This document shows positions 49,687 through 59,930 of a stretch of 64,000 nucleotides of DNA, piece by piece. The number at the start of each line of letters is the position of its first letter. Position 1 is the stretch's first letter. Origin of the DNA: Oscillospiraceae bacterium (GTDB taxonomy: Bacteria > Bacillota > Clostridia > UMGS1810); the NCBI GenBank assembly GCA_015068825.1, contig SVJU01000005.1:1-64000 (forward strand), in the 5' to 3' direction. The notes below the pieces were generated by a model. It ran no database searches, was not told the DNA's origin, and worked only from the letters and a program-made list of their open reading frames with translations. Position numbers and translations under genes: made by a program.

Positions 49687-52095
49687 TTATTTTATAACGA
49701 TATTTACAAGTTTACCTTTTACAACAATAACTTTTAAAATAGTTTTGCCATCTGTAAGCTCTTTAACCTTATCGTTTGCAAGGGCTTTTTCTTTGATTTC
49801 ATCATCGTTAAGTCCTTGTGGGATTTTAATTTTATCCTTAATTTTACCGTTAATCTGTAAAACAATTTCAATTTCGCTGTCAACTGTTTTTGCTTCGTCA
49901 TAAACAGGCCATTTTGTTTCGTCTATTGTTTTTTCGTTTCCGATAATGCTCCAAAGCTCTTCTGTAATATGAGGTGCTGTTGGATTTAAAAGCTGAAGAA
50001 GAATTGAAAATTCACCTTTTGTAATACTGCCTTTTGCATAAACTTCATTTAAAAAGCTCATCATTGCGGCTATTGCAGTGTTAAATTTCATTCTGTCAAT
50101 ATCTTCTGTAACCTTTTTAATCATTTTATGAACAGAAGATTCAAGTTCAGCTCTGATATCACCATCAATCAATATATCCTGCAAATTCCATACTCTTTCA
50201 AGGAATTTTCTGCATCCTCTTACACCCTGCTGTGACCATGGTGTTGCCTGATCGAACGCACCGATGAACATTTCGTAAGTTCTGAATGTATCTGCGCCAA
50301 ATTCATTTACAATGTCATCGGGATTTACAACATTTCCTCTTGATTTAGACATTTTTTCATTGTTCTCACCCAAAATCATACCGTGAGATGTTCTTTTCTG
50401 ATATGGCTCTTTTGTAGGAACAACGCCGATATCATAAAGAAATTTATGCCAGAATCTTGAGTACAAAAGATGAAGTGTTGTATGCTCCATACCGCCGTTA
50501 TACCAGTCAATAGGAAGCCAGTAGTTTAACAAATCTTTTGCGGCAAGATTTTCGTTGTTTGTTGGGTCAATATATCTTAAGAAGTACCACGATGAACCTG
50601 CCCACTGAGGCATTGTATCGGTTTCTCTTACAGCATGGCCACCACATTTTGGACATGTTGTATTTTTCCATTCTTCTGCTTTATTTAATGGAGATTCACC
50701 GTTTTCGCCCGGTTCAAAATCTTCCATTTCAGGAAGCATAAGAGGAAGCTCACTCTCATCAATCGGCACCCATCCACATTTTTCACAATATACAAGCGGA
50801 ATAGGTTCGCCCCAGTATCTTTGTCTTGAAAATACCCAGTCACGAAGCTTATAATTAACTTTTCTTTTACCAATTTTCTTTTCTTCAAGAAAATCTATCA
50901 TAGAAGAAATTGCATCTTTAACACTCTTTCCTGTTAAAAATCCTGAATTTACCATTGTGCCTTCAGAAACATCGGTATAAGCCTCAGATTGAACATCTTT
51001 ACCGCCTGCAACAACTTCAATAATTGGAAGGTTAAATTTTTTAGCAAATTCCCAATCACGGCTATCGTGTGCAGGAACAGCCATAATAGCACCTGTACCA
51101 TAAGTAACAAGTACATAGTCAGAAATCCATACAGGAATTTTTTTGCCGTTTACAGGATTAATTGCTTCAAAGCCTTCAAGACAAACACCTGTTTTATCTT
51201 TATTAAGCTCGCATCTTTCAAATTCAGATTTTTTAGCAGCATTAGCCTGATATTCTTTAACTTCTGCAATATTTTTAATTTTGTCATGATATTTTTCAAT
51301 ATACGGATGTTCAGGCGACAATACCATATATGTAGCACCAAATAATGTATCACATCTTGTTGTATATACAGTAATTTTATCGTCTGTACCATCTATTTCA
51401 AATTCAACCTCAGCACCTTCAGAACGGCCAATCCAGTTTTTCTGCTGAATTTTAACTTTTTCTATATAGTCAAGGTCGTCTAAATCATCTATAAGACGTT
51501 GTGCATATTCTGTAATTTTAAGCATCCACTGACTTTTTTCTTTTTGAACAACTTCACTTCCGCATCTTTCGCAAACACCGTTTACAACTTCTTCATTTGC
51601 AAGACCTACCTTACAACCTGTGCAGAAGTTAATCGGCATTTTTGTTTTATATGCCAAGCCTTTTTTGAAAAGCTGTAAGAAAATCCACTGAGTCCATTTA
51701 TAGTAATTCGGGTCAGTTGTATTTACTTCTTTTGACCAGTCAAAAGAAAAACCAAGCATTTTAAGCTGGCGTTTGAAGTTATTTATATTGTTCTCGGTAA
51801 CTTTAGCAGGATGAATTTTATTTGCAATAGCAAAGTTTTCGGTAGGAAGACCAAAAGCATCCCAGCCCATTGGGAACAAAACATTATATCCTTCAAGACG
51901 TTTTTTTCTTGAAATAATATCTATAGCAGTATAACCTCTTGGATGTCCAACATGAAGACCATGTCCTGACGGATACGGAAATTCTACAAGACCATAAAAT
52001 TTTGGTTTGGACATATCACAGCCTGCTTTATAGGTTTCGTTTTCCTCCCAGATTTTTTGCCACTTTTTCTCAATTTCATTGGCATTATAATTCAT
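49687..52095 (-). CDS. leuS: Leucyl-tRNA synthetase
   Basis: [67 protein letters not shown]. Confidence 0.98.
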   Translation of the reverse strand: MNYNANEIEKKWQKIWEENETYKAGCDMSKPKFYGLVEFPYPSGHGLHVGHPRGYTAIDIISRKKRLEGYNVLFPMGWDAFGLPTENFAIANKIHPAKVTENNINNFKRQLKMLGFSFDWSKEVNTTDPNYYKWTQWIFLQLFKKGLAYKTKMPINFCTGCKVGLANEEVVNGVCERCGSEVVQKEKSQWMLKITEYAQRLIDDLDDLDYIEKVKIQQKNWIGRSEGAEVEFEIDGTDDKITVYTTRCDTLFGATYMVLSPEHPYIEKYHDKIKNIAEVKEYQANAAKKSEFERCELNKDKTGVCLEGFEAINPVNGKKIPVWISDYVLVTYGTGAIMAVPAHDSRDWEFAKKFNLPIIEVVAGGKDVQSEAYTDVSEGTMVNSGFLTGKSVKDAISSMIDFLEEKKIGKRKVNYKLRDWVFSRQRYWGEPIPLVYCEKCGWVPIDESELPLMLPEMEDFEPGENGESPLNKAEEWKNTTCPKCGGHAVRETDTMPQWAGSSWYFLRYIDPTNNENLAAKDLLNYWLPIDWYNGGMEHTTLHLLYSRFWHKFLYDIGVVPTKEPYQKRTSHGMILGENNEKMSKSRGNVVNPDDIVNEFGADTFRTYEMFIGAFDQATPWSQQGVRGCRKFLERVWNLQDILIDGDIRAELESSVHKMIKKVTEDIDRMKFNTAIAAMMSFLNEVYAKGSITKGEFSILLQLLNPTAPHITEELWSIIGNEKTIDETKWPVYDEAKTVDSEIEIVLQINGKIKDKIKIPQGLNDDEIKEKALANDKVKELTDGKTILKVIVVKGKLVNIVIK

Positions 52096-52130
52096 TTATT
52101 GTCATTCCCTTCATAAAATAAAACTTAAGT

Positions 52131-52487
52131 TTAGTCAGTAATAAATTCTGTTATATCAACTTCCAAGGCATCTGCCCACAAATGCTCTATTGAATAAAAC
52201 TCTCTTGTTTCTTCTGAAAAAATATGAACAATTACGCTATCGTAATCCATAAGAATCCAGTTTGCAGTAGAAAAACCTTCTTTGCCTAAAAACTCAATTC
52301 CTTCTTCGGAAAGCTTTTCATCAAGTTCATCCGAAAGTGATTTAATATGAGTTGAAGCAGTACCTGTGCACACAACAAAATAATCTGCAATTGTTGTTAA
52401 ATCGCCTATATAAAGTACCTTTATATTTTTTGCTTTTTTAGCATCCAAAAGCGTAACCGCTTTTTGCATAAGTTCCTTTGATTCCAT
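52131..52487 (-). CDS. rsfS: Ribosome silencing factor
   Basis: ADYFVVCTGTASTHIKSLSDELDEKL, WILMDYDSVIVHIFSEETREFYSIEHLWADA. Confidence 0.95.
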   Translation of the reverse strand: MESKELMQKAVTLLDAKKAKNIKVLYIGDLTTIADYFVVCTGTASTHIKSLSDELDEKLSEEGIEFLGKEGFSTANWILMDYDSVIVHIFSEETREFYSIEHLWADALEVDITEFITD

Positions 52488-52507
52488 TTATTTTCCCTTC
52501 TTAAAAT

Positions 52508-53809
52508 CTATTGAAAATCTTCTCCTATTACAATAAGTATGTCATACCCTTCCGTTTTTGAAGGACTTATAACATATTTATCAACAGAAAACATTTTACA
52601 GATTGTATTTACATTTTTAGTGTCTTTATTAGCTATTATTTTTGACGAACCATATATTACACTTCCGGTATCTTCAATATTTTTTACAGAATAACCTGCA
52701 TTTTCAAGTGCAATTTTGATATTATCAACATCTACCTTTTTGTTAGAACCATCGATAATTCCAATATTAGCAAATCTCTTTTCAAAAAAGCTTGCATCAC
52801 TTTTTGAAATATCGGTTGCGATACTGTTTGCATCATCATCTGACAAAAGAAGATTTCTTCTTGACATTTCAATTGAATTTGCTGCATTGGTTTCATCATC
52901 AATAAAATACTTATTCACAAGCTCCTTGTTAAGCCTTTGGTTTGCAATAAAATACGAGCCATACGGTCTGTTTTCTGCAACACCTTCAATACCCATTATA
53001 TTGATATTTTCTCTTGGTACAGAAAGCGCAATTGTTGAATACTGCAAAATCTGATTACTGTTAAAACTTGTTTTAACACTTTTTGTAACAGATGCAATAA
53101 GCTCGGGAAGTTTTGCAATATTTGTTATATCTATAACCTTATCAATAACAGCATATATAAAATCGCGCTGTACTTCGTTTCTTTGAAGGTCTGCTCTTGG
53201 ATATCCGGAGCCGTCATTGTTCTGTCTGAAACGAACAAGCTGTTCTGCTCTGTTTCCGTCAAGCATCTGTACACCAGGATAAAGATTTATATGAAGATTT
53301 TGTTCAGGATCGTCGTAAAGCATTCGCATAGGAACATCAAATTTTACACCGCCGATTGAATCTATAATATTTCGAAATCCTTTTATATCAACCATAATAT
53401 AATTATCGGTTTTAAGACCTATAACCTCTTCAACAGCAGCATAAACACCCTTCACATCTGTTGATATTTTGCCGTTTTTATATGTTAAATAACACGAATT
53501 TATTTTATGGTCAAACCTGTTTTTAGATACGTAAGTATCTCTGGGAATTTGCAGTATATTAAGTGAATTATTGGCAAGATTAAGCTGAGCAAACATAATA
53601 ACATCTGTTCGGTAGCCATCTTTGTCAACACCCAAGATAAGTGAATTAACACACATATTTTCGCTTGTAAGATTAGCCTTATCGCCTGCTCTTACACCAT
53701 ATATAATTTTAGACCAGAAAAATCCAAATCCGCCCGTTGCAATAAGAGCAAAAATGAGCGTAAACGAAATTGTATTTTTCCAATATGTTCTAATGCCTGA
53801 TTTAGACAA
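52508..53809 (-). CDS. LCP (LytR-CpsA-Psr) family protein with LytR_C-like domain
   Basis: LILGVDKDGYRTDVIMFAQLN, LQIPRDTYV, VGLKTDNYIMVDIKGFRNIIDSIGGV, AEQLVRFRQNNDGSGYPRADLQRNEVQRDFI. Confidence 0.94.
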   Translation of the reverse strand: MSKSGIRTYWKNTISFTLIFALIATGGFGFFWSKIIYGVRAGDKANLTSENMCVNSLILGVDKDGYRTDVIMFAQLNLANNSLNILQIPRDTYVSKNRFDHKINSCYLTYKNGKISTDVKGVYAAVEEVIGLKTDNYIMVDIKGFRNIIDSIGGVKFDVPMRMLYDDPEQNLHINLYPGVQMLDGNRAEQLVRFRQNNDGSGYPRADLQRNEVQRDFIYAVIDKVIDITNIAKLPELIASVTKSVKTSFNSNQILQYSTIALSVPRENINIMGIEGVAENRPYGSYFIANQRLNKELVNKYFIDDETNAANSIEMSRRNLLLSDDDANSIATDISKSDASFFEKRFANIGIIDGSNKKVDVDNIKIALENAGYSVKNIEDTGSVIYGSSKIIANKDTKNVNTICKMFSVDKYVISPSKTEGYDILIVIGEDFQ

Positions 53810-53813
53810 AACA

Positions 53814-54374
53814 TCACCTGCTTAAATAATAATTTCTGGTATCTACCGTATTCGGATGCAAAAGTGATCCTTTTTTTAAAACCGACTTTATTGTCATATC
53901 AATCTGATAAACAAGTGCTTTATCAAGATCGGTATGAGCAAGCTCTCTCAATCTTTCAACACCTTCGTAGTGTCTTAAAGGCTCTATTGCATCTGCTATG
54001 TAAATGATTTTTGTAAGAAGGCTCATATTGGGCTTTCCTACTGTATGATAAAAAATTGCATCGTAAATTTCTTCATCATCTACTTCAAACAAATCCTTTG
54101 CCATTTCAGCTCCAAGATACGCATGAATAAGGCCTGTTTGATTTGCCGAAATATTATCAAGATTTATTCCATACTTTTTGCAAAGTTCAAACATTTCTTC
54201 TTTTGTAAAGTTTTTTGCGCAATCATGCAAAAGCCCTGCAATTTCGGCTTTTTTTACATCCGCCCCAAAAAGATGGGCGAGCTCAACTGCAGTTTCTTTT
54301 ACCATCATAGAATGATTATATCTTTTTTCAAGAAGCATTTCTTTAAGCTTTGACTGCATACAATCTACATTCAT
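53814..54374 (-). CDS. yqeK: YqeK family HD-domain hydrolase
   Basis: RYNHSMMVKETAVELAHLFGADVKKAEIAGLLHDCAKNF, YHTVGKPNMSLLTKIIYIADAIEP. Confidence 0.95.
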   Translation of the reverse strand: MNVDCMQSKLKEMLLEKRYNHSMMVKETAVELAHLFGADVKKAEIAGLLHDCAKNFTKEEMFELCKKYGINLDNISANQTGLIHAYLGAEMAKDLFEVDDEEIYDAIFYHTVGKPNMSLLTKIIYIADAIEPLRHYEGVERLRELAHTDLDKALVYQIDMTIKSVLKKGSLLHPNTVDTRNYYLSR

Positions 54375-54377
54375 TGA

Positions 54378-54983
54378 TTATTCTTCCTTTTCAGAATAAA
54401 GATTATGTTCAATAATATAATTTTCAACCTCTTTCAAAGTTAAAAATTCTATGCTTTTTTTGTCTTTTACTCTTTGGCGTATAAGAGTTGAAGAAACATC
54501 TATAACCGGCATTTTAGCACCTAAAACTTTAGCATCATACTTTTTATTAAAAATTTTTATATCATCTTCAAAACTGGTTTCAACATCTGAAATTCTGTCA
54601 AATGCAATAAAATAGCATTCTTTTTTCAGTTTATCAAAATTTCTCCAGGTTTCAAGATAATAAAAAGAATCTGCACCGATTATGAAATATATTTCATCAC
54701 CATCTCTTTTTAAATGCCTTACAGTATCTATTGTGTAAGAAGGCTCGTCCTTTAAAATTTCGAAATCACAAACTTCAAACTTTTTGTTATATGATGTAAC
54801 TATTTTTGTCATATCAAGCCTATGCATACGATGTGATTTTGCCATTTTATGCGGTGGATTTCCGTTAGGAACAAAAATAACCTTATCAAGATTAAATTCA
54901 TCTAAAGCAAACGATGCCATTACAAGATGCCCGATATGAATCGGGTCAAATGTTCCACCTAAAATCCCCACTTTACAAGACAT
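54378..54983 (-). CDS. nadD: Nicotinate-nucleotide adenylyltransferase
   Basis: VGILGGTFDPIHIGHLVMA, FVPNGNPPHK, IDVSSTLIRQRVKDKKSIEFL. Confidence 0.96.
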   Translation of the reverse strand: MSCKVGILGGTFDPIHIGHLVMASFALDEFNLDKVIFVPNGNPPHKMAKSHRMHRLDMTKIVTSYNKKFEVCDFEILKDEPSYTIDTVRHLKRDGDEIYFIIGADSFYYLETWRNFDKLKKECYFIAFDRISDVETSFEDDIKIFNKKYDAKVLGAKMPVIDVSSTLIRQRVKDKKSIEFLTLKEVENYIIEHNLYSEKEE

Positions 54984-55017
54984 AGAATAAATATCCTTCC
55001 TTAAAAGCTTTGCAAAA

Positions 55018-55311
55018 TTATTTTGGCAAAACTATTGTTTTGTGATCCTTCGATTCTCTGTATATAACAAATTTTGAGCCAACAACACTAACTGGCTCTG
55101 CTCCTACTCTTTCAGCAATCTCATTGCATACAGGATATGCATCAAGAAGTGAATTTTCAAGAACATGAAGCTTTATAAGCTCTCTTCTTTCTAATGTAGC
55201 ATCAATCTGCTCAATCATATTATCATTTATGCCGCCTTTACCTATTTGAAAAATAGCAGGCAGATTATTTGCAAGAGAGCGAAGATATGCTCTTTGTTTG
55301 CTTTTTAACAT
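55018..55311 (-). CDS. yhbY: YhbY family RNA-binding protein
   Basis: LKSKQRAYLRSLANNLPAIFQIGKGGINDNMIEQIDATLERRELIKLHVLEN. Confidence 0.95.
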   Translation of the reverse strand: MLKSKQRAYLRSLANNLPAIFQIGKGGINDNMIEQIDATLERRELIKLHVLENSLLDAYPVCNEIAERVGAEPVSVVGSKFVIYRESKDHKTIVLPK

Positions 55312-55384
55312 TTATATTTTTCTCCCTTAAATATGTTATACGCATATATAGTTATTATACTAAATTTAAATACCCTATGTCAAG

Positions 55385-56662
55385 CTACTTAACATAATCA
55401 AATTCAATATCATAAATTTTTACAGGGCAGCCTTCGGTTATTCCTTTTTCTTCAAGTGCCTTAATAACACCTTTTTTCTTCAAAGAACGCTGGAAATACT
55501 GAAGTGATTCGCTATCAGAAAAGTTTGTTGAACCAACAAGCCTTTTAACCCATTCACCCTCAACAACATAAAATTCGTTCTCTCTGCGGATTGTAAAGTC
55601 AGGCTCAGCTTCAAATTTTATGATTTTTTCTTCCTGATCATCTTCATCGACAAGTACGGGCATAGGAATTTTATCAAGCATTCCCGAAACATACTTCATT
55701 AAAGAATCAACATTAAGCTTTGTTGCAGCAGAGATTTCAAAAACCTCATAACCTCTTTCTTTCATTTCTTTACAAAAAGCGTTATAAACATCTTCATCAA
55801 AAGCAATATCCTTTTTATTTGCCGCAACAATCTGTTTTTTCTCGGCAAGCTTTGGATTGTATTTTTCTATTTCTTCGTTTATTTTATCAAAATCCTCAAT
55901 AGGATTTCTTCCTTCAATACCCGATGCATCAACTACATGAATTAAAAGTCTTGTTCTTTCAACATGCTTTAAAAATTCGTGTCCAAGACCAATACCCTCG
56001 CTTGCACCTTCAATAATTCCGGGGATATCCGCAATAACAAAGCTATTGCCGGCACCAAGGTCTACAACACCCAAATTTGGCTCAAGTGTTGTAAAATGAT
56101 AGTTTGCAATTTTGGGGCGCGCATCACTTACAACAGATAAAAGAGTAGATTTTCCTACATTTGGAAATCCAACAAGACCAACATCTGCCAAAAGCTTTAA
56201 TTCAAGCTTAATCTCTCTTTTTTCACCGTCCGTTCCGCTTTTTGCAAAACGGGGGATTTGCCTTGTAGGAGTTGCAAAATGGCTGTTTCCCCAACCGCCT
56301 GAACCACCTTTGGCAATAACAATTCTTTGTCCAAGTTTATTTAAATCGGCAATTACTTTATCTGTGTTTGCATCTTTAACAAGCGTACCAACCGGAACAG
56401 TTACAACAAGGTCCTCACCATTTTTACCTGAGCATCTTGCCGCACGTCCGTCACCGCCGTTTTGTGCTTTATACTGTTTTTTATATCTGAAGTCCGCAAG
56501 CGTACTTACCTTATCGTCAACTTCTAAAATAACGCTTCCGCCATTTCCTCCGTCACCGCCATCAGGACCGCCTGCTGCAACATATTTTTCTCTGTGAAAT
56601 GAAACAAGACCGTTTCCGCCGTTTCCCGCTTCTATATAAATTGTAGCTGTATCTGCTAACAT
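55385..56662 (-). CDS. obgE: GTPase ObgE
   Basis: IYIEAGNGGNGLVSFHREKYVAAGGPDGGDGGNGGSVI, GFPNVGKSTLLSVVSDARPKIANYHFTTLEPNLG. Confidence 0.98.
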   Translation of the reverse strand: MLADTATIYIEAGNGGNGLVSFHREKYVAAGGPDGGDGGNGGSVILEVDDKVSTLADFRYKKQYKAQNGGDGRAARCSGKNGEDLVVTVPVGTLVKDANTDKVIADLNKLGQRIVIAKGGSGGWGNSHFATPTRQIPRFAKSGTDGEKREIKLELKLLADVGLVGFPNVGKSTLLSVVSDARPKIANYHFTTLEPNLGVVDLGAGNSFVIADIPGIIEGASEGIGLGHEFLKHVERTRLLIHVVDASGIEGRNPIEDFDKINEEIEKYNPKLAEKKQIVAANKKDIAFDEDVYNAFCKEMKERGYEVFEISAATKLNVDSLMKYVSGMLDKIPMPVLVDEDDQEEKIIKFEAEPDFTIRRENEFYVVEGEWVKRLVGSTNFSDSESLQYFQRSLKKKGVIKALEEKGITEGCPVKIYDIEFDYVK

Positions 56663-56694
56663 ATTCTTAACCTCCTTATAAGGTTTAAAACAAA

Positions 56695-56732
56695 TGGGAT
56701 TGACTTAAAAAAGCTTAAGCCAATCCCATTAA
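56695..56732 (-). terminator. Hairpin between rpmA and obgE
   Basis: atgggattgacttaa-aaaagc-ttaagccaatcccatt imperfect inverted repeat. Confidence 0.6.
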
Positions 56733-56746
56733 AATCCTAAAAAGTC

Positions 56747-57031
56747 TTATTCAGCAATTTCGTAAACACTAACCTGCTTTTTATCTTTGCCGACTCTTTC
56801 AAATTTAACTTTTCCGTCAACAACAGCAAATAAAGTGTCGTCACTGCCTTTTTTAACATTTATACCAGGATGGATTTTTGTTCCACGCTGTCTAACCAAA
56901 ATGTTACCTGATAATACAAACTGTCCGTCGCCTCTTTTAACACCAAGTCTTTTCGACTCACTGTCACGACCGTTCTTTGTACTACCAACACCTTTTTTAT
57001 GTGCAAATAATTCAAGATTTAATTTAAACAT
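56747..57031 (-). CDS. rpmA: 50S ribosomal protein L27
   Basis: [52 protein letters not shown]. Confidence 0.98.
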   Translation of the reverse strand: MFKLNLELFAHKKGVGSTKNGRDSESKRLGVKRGDGQFVLSGNILVRQRGTKIHPGINVKKGSDDTLFAVVDGKVKFERVGKDKKQVSVYEIAE

Positions 57032-57036
57032 TAAAC

Positions 57037-57366
57037 TTACACCTCCAGTTCAGAAATTGTGATGTTATCACGATACTGTTCTTTTAAATCGTTTAAAAAT
57101 AAGTACATTCCTTCTAAAACTATGTTTGCTTTATCTCTTATTTCAAAAGACAAATCATTTGGCATAACAAAAAACAAATAACCGTCATCTGTTTCATACC
57201 CTATATTTATACCCAAAACATTTTCTAATGTGTTTAAAGTCATATAAGATACTGCCGATATTGCAGAACACACTATATCATTCTCATCAGAATGCATTGC
57301 ATGTCCGTCGAATATAGCTTTTACAATATTCTTATTTTTATCACGATAAATTTTAACATTAGTCAT
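57037..57366 (-). CDS. prp: Ribosomal-processing cysteine protease Prp
   Basis: [27 protein letters not shown]; located between L21 and L27 genes. Confidence 0.93.
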   Translation of the reverse strand: MTNVKIYRDKNKNIVKAIFDGHAMHSDENDIVCSAISAVSYMTLNTLENVLGINIGYETDDGYLFFVMPNDLSFEIRDKANIVLEGMYLFLNDLKEQYRDNITISELEV

Positions 57367-57677
57367 TATCCGTTGATTTTTTCGATTTTAACCTTTGTGA
57401 AAGGCTGTCTGTGACCCTGTTTGGTTTTAGAACCTTTTTTAGGTTTGTACTTAAATACTATAATTTTTTTAGATTTACCGTTCTTAAGAACAGTTGCATC
57501 AACGCTGGCACCTTCAACAACTGGTGTACCGATAACTGTTTTGTCATCAGATGATACACAAAGAACTTTGTCAAAGTTAACTTTATCGCCTTCGTTAGCT
57601 TCTAATTTTTCAATAAACAATTCGTCTCCTTCAGAAACTTTATACTGTTTACCGCCTGTTACTATAATAGCGTACAT
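57366..57677 (-). CDS. rplU: 50S ribosomal protein L21
   Basis: [25 protein letters not shown]...[23 protein letters not shown]. Confidence 0.98.
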   Translation of the reverse strand: MYAIIVTGGKQYKVSEGDELFIEKLEANEGDKVNFDKVLCVSSDDKTVIGTPVVEGASVDATVLKNGKSKKIIVFKYKPKKGSKTKQGHRQPFTKVKIEKING

Positions 57678-57684
57678 TTAAAAT

Positions 57685-57760
57685 GCACCTCCTTCGTTAT
57701 TCTCGCTAAAAATCAAGGTTCTGAAATTAATCAGATTAATACCCATTTTATGCGGTTACC
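57685..57760 (-). ncRNA. Possible L21 (rplU) leader
   Basis: Minus-strand leader with GUAACCGCAUAAAAUGGGU upstream of rplU, behind a promoter; assigned from context. Confidence 0.4.
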
Positions 57761-57765
57761 GATAT

Positions 57766-57794
57766 ATTGTATCATACCCAATGGCATTTGTCAA
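57766..57794 (-). promoter_or_regulatory. Promoter of rplU operon
   Basis: Minus strand TTGACA (57789-57794), 17-nt spacer, TACAAT (57766-57771). Confidence 0.7.
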
Positions 57795-57853
57795 TCATTT
57801 TTGTAAATATTTTCAGGCTATTTTTTAATAAAATTTACCTGTTTTTAAATTTA

Positions 57854-58723
57854 CTACACAAGCCCGTTAAAATCTTTTGGGATTTCGGCAACTACCGAAA
57901 TTTCTTTGCCTGTTACAGGATGAAAAAAAGTTAATTTTCTGCAATGAAGCCTTGTTCTTTCATCTTTTTGCACAGCGTTATACATACTATCCCCGTAAAT
58001 AGGATGTCCTATATAACTCATATGTACTCTTAATTGATGTGTTCTGCCTGTAATGGGGAAAAGATTTACCAAACAAAATTTATCCGTATTCTTCTTTATT
58101 TCATATTTTGTTATAGCTTCTTTGCCATATTCTGAAACGCATCTTAACATTTCGTCTTCTTCTTTTCTTTTTATTGGCGCACAAATCGTTCCTCTTGAAG
58201 GCCTTAGCGCACCATTTACAATTGCAATATATTCTTTTTTGATTTTTCCGTTTTTTATATCCTCTGTAAGTATTGATGCCGCCCAAGGATTTTTTGCGAT
58301 AAGAACAACTCCTGAAGTTTCGCGGTCAAGACGTGTTATTATATGAATAGTCTCTTTTGTACCTATATGATATAATACAGCATTTGCAAGAGTATCATTT
58401 ATGTGCATGCGTGAAGGGTGCACAGGCATTGTCCCCGGCTTATTAACAACTATAATATCTTCGTCCTCCCAAAGAACATCAAGAAAAATATTTACAGGAA
58501 TAATATTTTTCGCTTCTTCCCCTTTTATGTTGACAACAATAATATCTCCCTCGCTGACTTTGGTAATTACAGTTGCATGGACACCATTTAACATAATTCC
58601 GTTTTTATCTTTTTTAAGGCGTATTATCAAAGCACTTGATATATTTAAGTAGTTTTTAAGAATATAGTCAACTCTTTTCCCATGCATTGAGGAATCAATT
58701 TTAATACTTAATGTCCTTTCCAT
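57854..58723 (-). CDS. RluA family pseudouridine synthase
   Basis: VVNKPGTMPVHPS, HIITRLDRETSGVVLIAKN, PITGRTHQLRVHMSYIGHPIYGDSMY; start at MERTL. Confidence 0.95.
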   Translation of the reverse strand: MERTLSIKIDSSMHGKRVDYILKNYLNISSALIIRLKKDKNGIMLNGVHATVITKVSEGDIIVVNIKGEEAKNIIPVNIFLDVLWEDEDIIVVNKPGTMPVHPSRMHINDTLANAVLYHIGTKETIHIITRLDRETSGVVLIAKNPWAASILTEDIKNGKIKKEYIAIVNGALRPSRGTICAPIKRKEEDEMLRCVSEYGKEAITKYEIKKNTDKFCLVNLFPITGRTHQLRVHMSYIGHPIYGDSMYNAVQKDERTRLHCRKLTFFHPVTGKEISVVAEIPKDFNGLV

Positions 58724-58795
58724 ATCAATAATAAACCCTTTCAAAAGTTTCTGCATTATTTACTATGCTCATGTTATATTAGGGACTAAATTTTT

Positions 58796-58926
58796 AAAGG
58801 CTTCTCCTTGAGGAGAGGCTCCGCCGTAGGCGGTGGTGAGGTGTAGATTGCGTAGCAATCGTTATTTTTTCCACCTCATCCGTCAGCTATCGCTGACACC
58901 TTCCCCTCAAGGGGAAGGCTTTTTTG
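58796..58926. repeat. Intergenic palindromic repeat, copy B (paired with 11513-11646)
   Basis: aaaggcttctccttgaggagaggctccgccgtaggcggtggtgaggtgtagattgcg...caccttcccctcaaggggaaggcttttttg. Confidence 0.85.
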
Positions 58927-59012
58927 TCCCTTGTATATCAAACTTTATAAAGACTGTATAATTTAGATGTCAATATTATTGACAACATCTTCGTATCAAG
59001 TTAAGAGCAAAA

Positions 59013-59390
59013 TTACTTCTTGAATTTATTTATCCATTTCAGAATTTCATCATATTTCATATCCCCTGATGCGACAGACAAACCGAAATCAACAACATCT
59101 GCATTGGTGCAATTCATTTTTATTCCCTCTGCTTCCAAAAATGTTAGCATAGCATATACACCTATTCTCTTATTACCATCAACAAATGCATGATTGGATA
59201 TTAACGAAAATCCAAGGCTTGCTGCTTTTTCCTCTTTTGTTTTATAAAGTTCTTCTCCGCCAAATGTAGCATACGCATTGTTAAGAGCACTTTCTAAAAG
59301 TCCAACATCTCTTACACCAACACTACCGCCCGTTTCTTCTGCTATTAATTGATGTAATAGCAAAACCTTTTCTTTGCTTAGTTTAATCAT
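59013..59390 (-). CDS. doc: Doc-family toxin (Fic/Doc, death-on-curing)
   Basis: HAFVDGNKRIGVYAMLTFLEAEGI; overlaps antitoxin gene by 4 nt. Confidence 0.92.
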   Translation of the reverse strand: MIKLSKEKVLLLHQLIAEETGGSVGVRDVGLLESALNNAYATFGGEELYKTKEEKAASLGFSLISNHAFVDGNKRIGVYAMLTFLEAEGIKMNCTNADVVDFGLSVASGDMKYDEILKWINKFKK

Positions 59391-59629
59391 TTTGCCAACT
59401 CCTCAAAAGCAGGTTTGAATCTTTGCATAATTCTTTTTGCTGCTACATCTATTTTTTCATCATCTGTAATATCAAAGTAGCAGTCCGAGTCAATATCAAT
59501 AAGCAAAAATTTCGGCTTGTTGTTTTTGAAAATAACAGCCTGACCATTGTTTTCTGCAACTTTAGCCACTTTTGAAAAATTCTGATTTGCTTCTGTCATA
59601 GTTGTGATTGTTTCAGTATTTATATTCAT
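59387..59629 (-). CDS. phd: Phd/YefM-family antitoxin
   Basis: TITTMTEANQNFSKVAKVAENNGQAVIFKNNKPKFLLI. Confidence 0.9.
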   Translation of the reverse strand: MNINTETITTMTEANQNFSKVAKVAENNGQAVIFKNNKPKFLLIDIDSDCYFDITDDEKIDVAAKRIMQRFKPAFEELAK

Positions 59630-59662
59630 AACTGCCTCCTATTATTTATACAATAAATATAT

Positions 59663-59703
59663 CCTACAATTTATATTATATATAAATTGTAGGATATTGT
59701 CAA
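59663..59703 (-). promoter_or_regulatory. phd-doc promoter with perfect palindromic operator over the -10
   Basis: TTGACA (59698-59703), 17-nt spacer, TATAAT (59675-59680); CCTACAATTTATAT-TAT-ATATAAATTGTAGG (59663-59693). Confidence 0.8.
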
Positions 59704-59743
59704 CCTATTTATTTTTCTATAAAATTCGATACTTTTACTATGA

Positions 59744-59758
59744 TTTTGTCAAGTCAGG
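59744..59758. repeat. 15-bp direct repeat TTTTGTCAAGTCAGG, copy 1
   Basis: Exact match to 61471-61485, flanking the HEPN-like gene. Confidence 0.85.
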
Positions 59759-59896
59759 AGAACAGTGAATAATAGGACCTACTAAATTCACCCAAACATT
59801 TTTTCATCAGAACCCGCAGGAATATTAGATTTTCCTGCCCGATATGTAAATATTTATTATCGGCAAACTAATCTTTTAAATTGTATAGACTTGACA
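59747..59896. other. Structured multi-hairpin intergenic element (candidate ncRNA)
   Basis: 9-bp closing repeat TGTCAAGTC/GACTTGACA enclosing GTGAAT/ATTCAC, GCAGGAA/TTCCTGC and CCGATA/TATCGG hairpins. Confidence 0.45.
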
Positions 59897-59930
59897 CGAG
59901 TAAAATCACAACCAAAAGTCATCTTGTATT

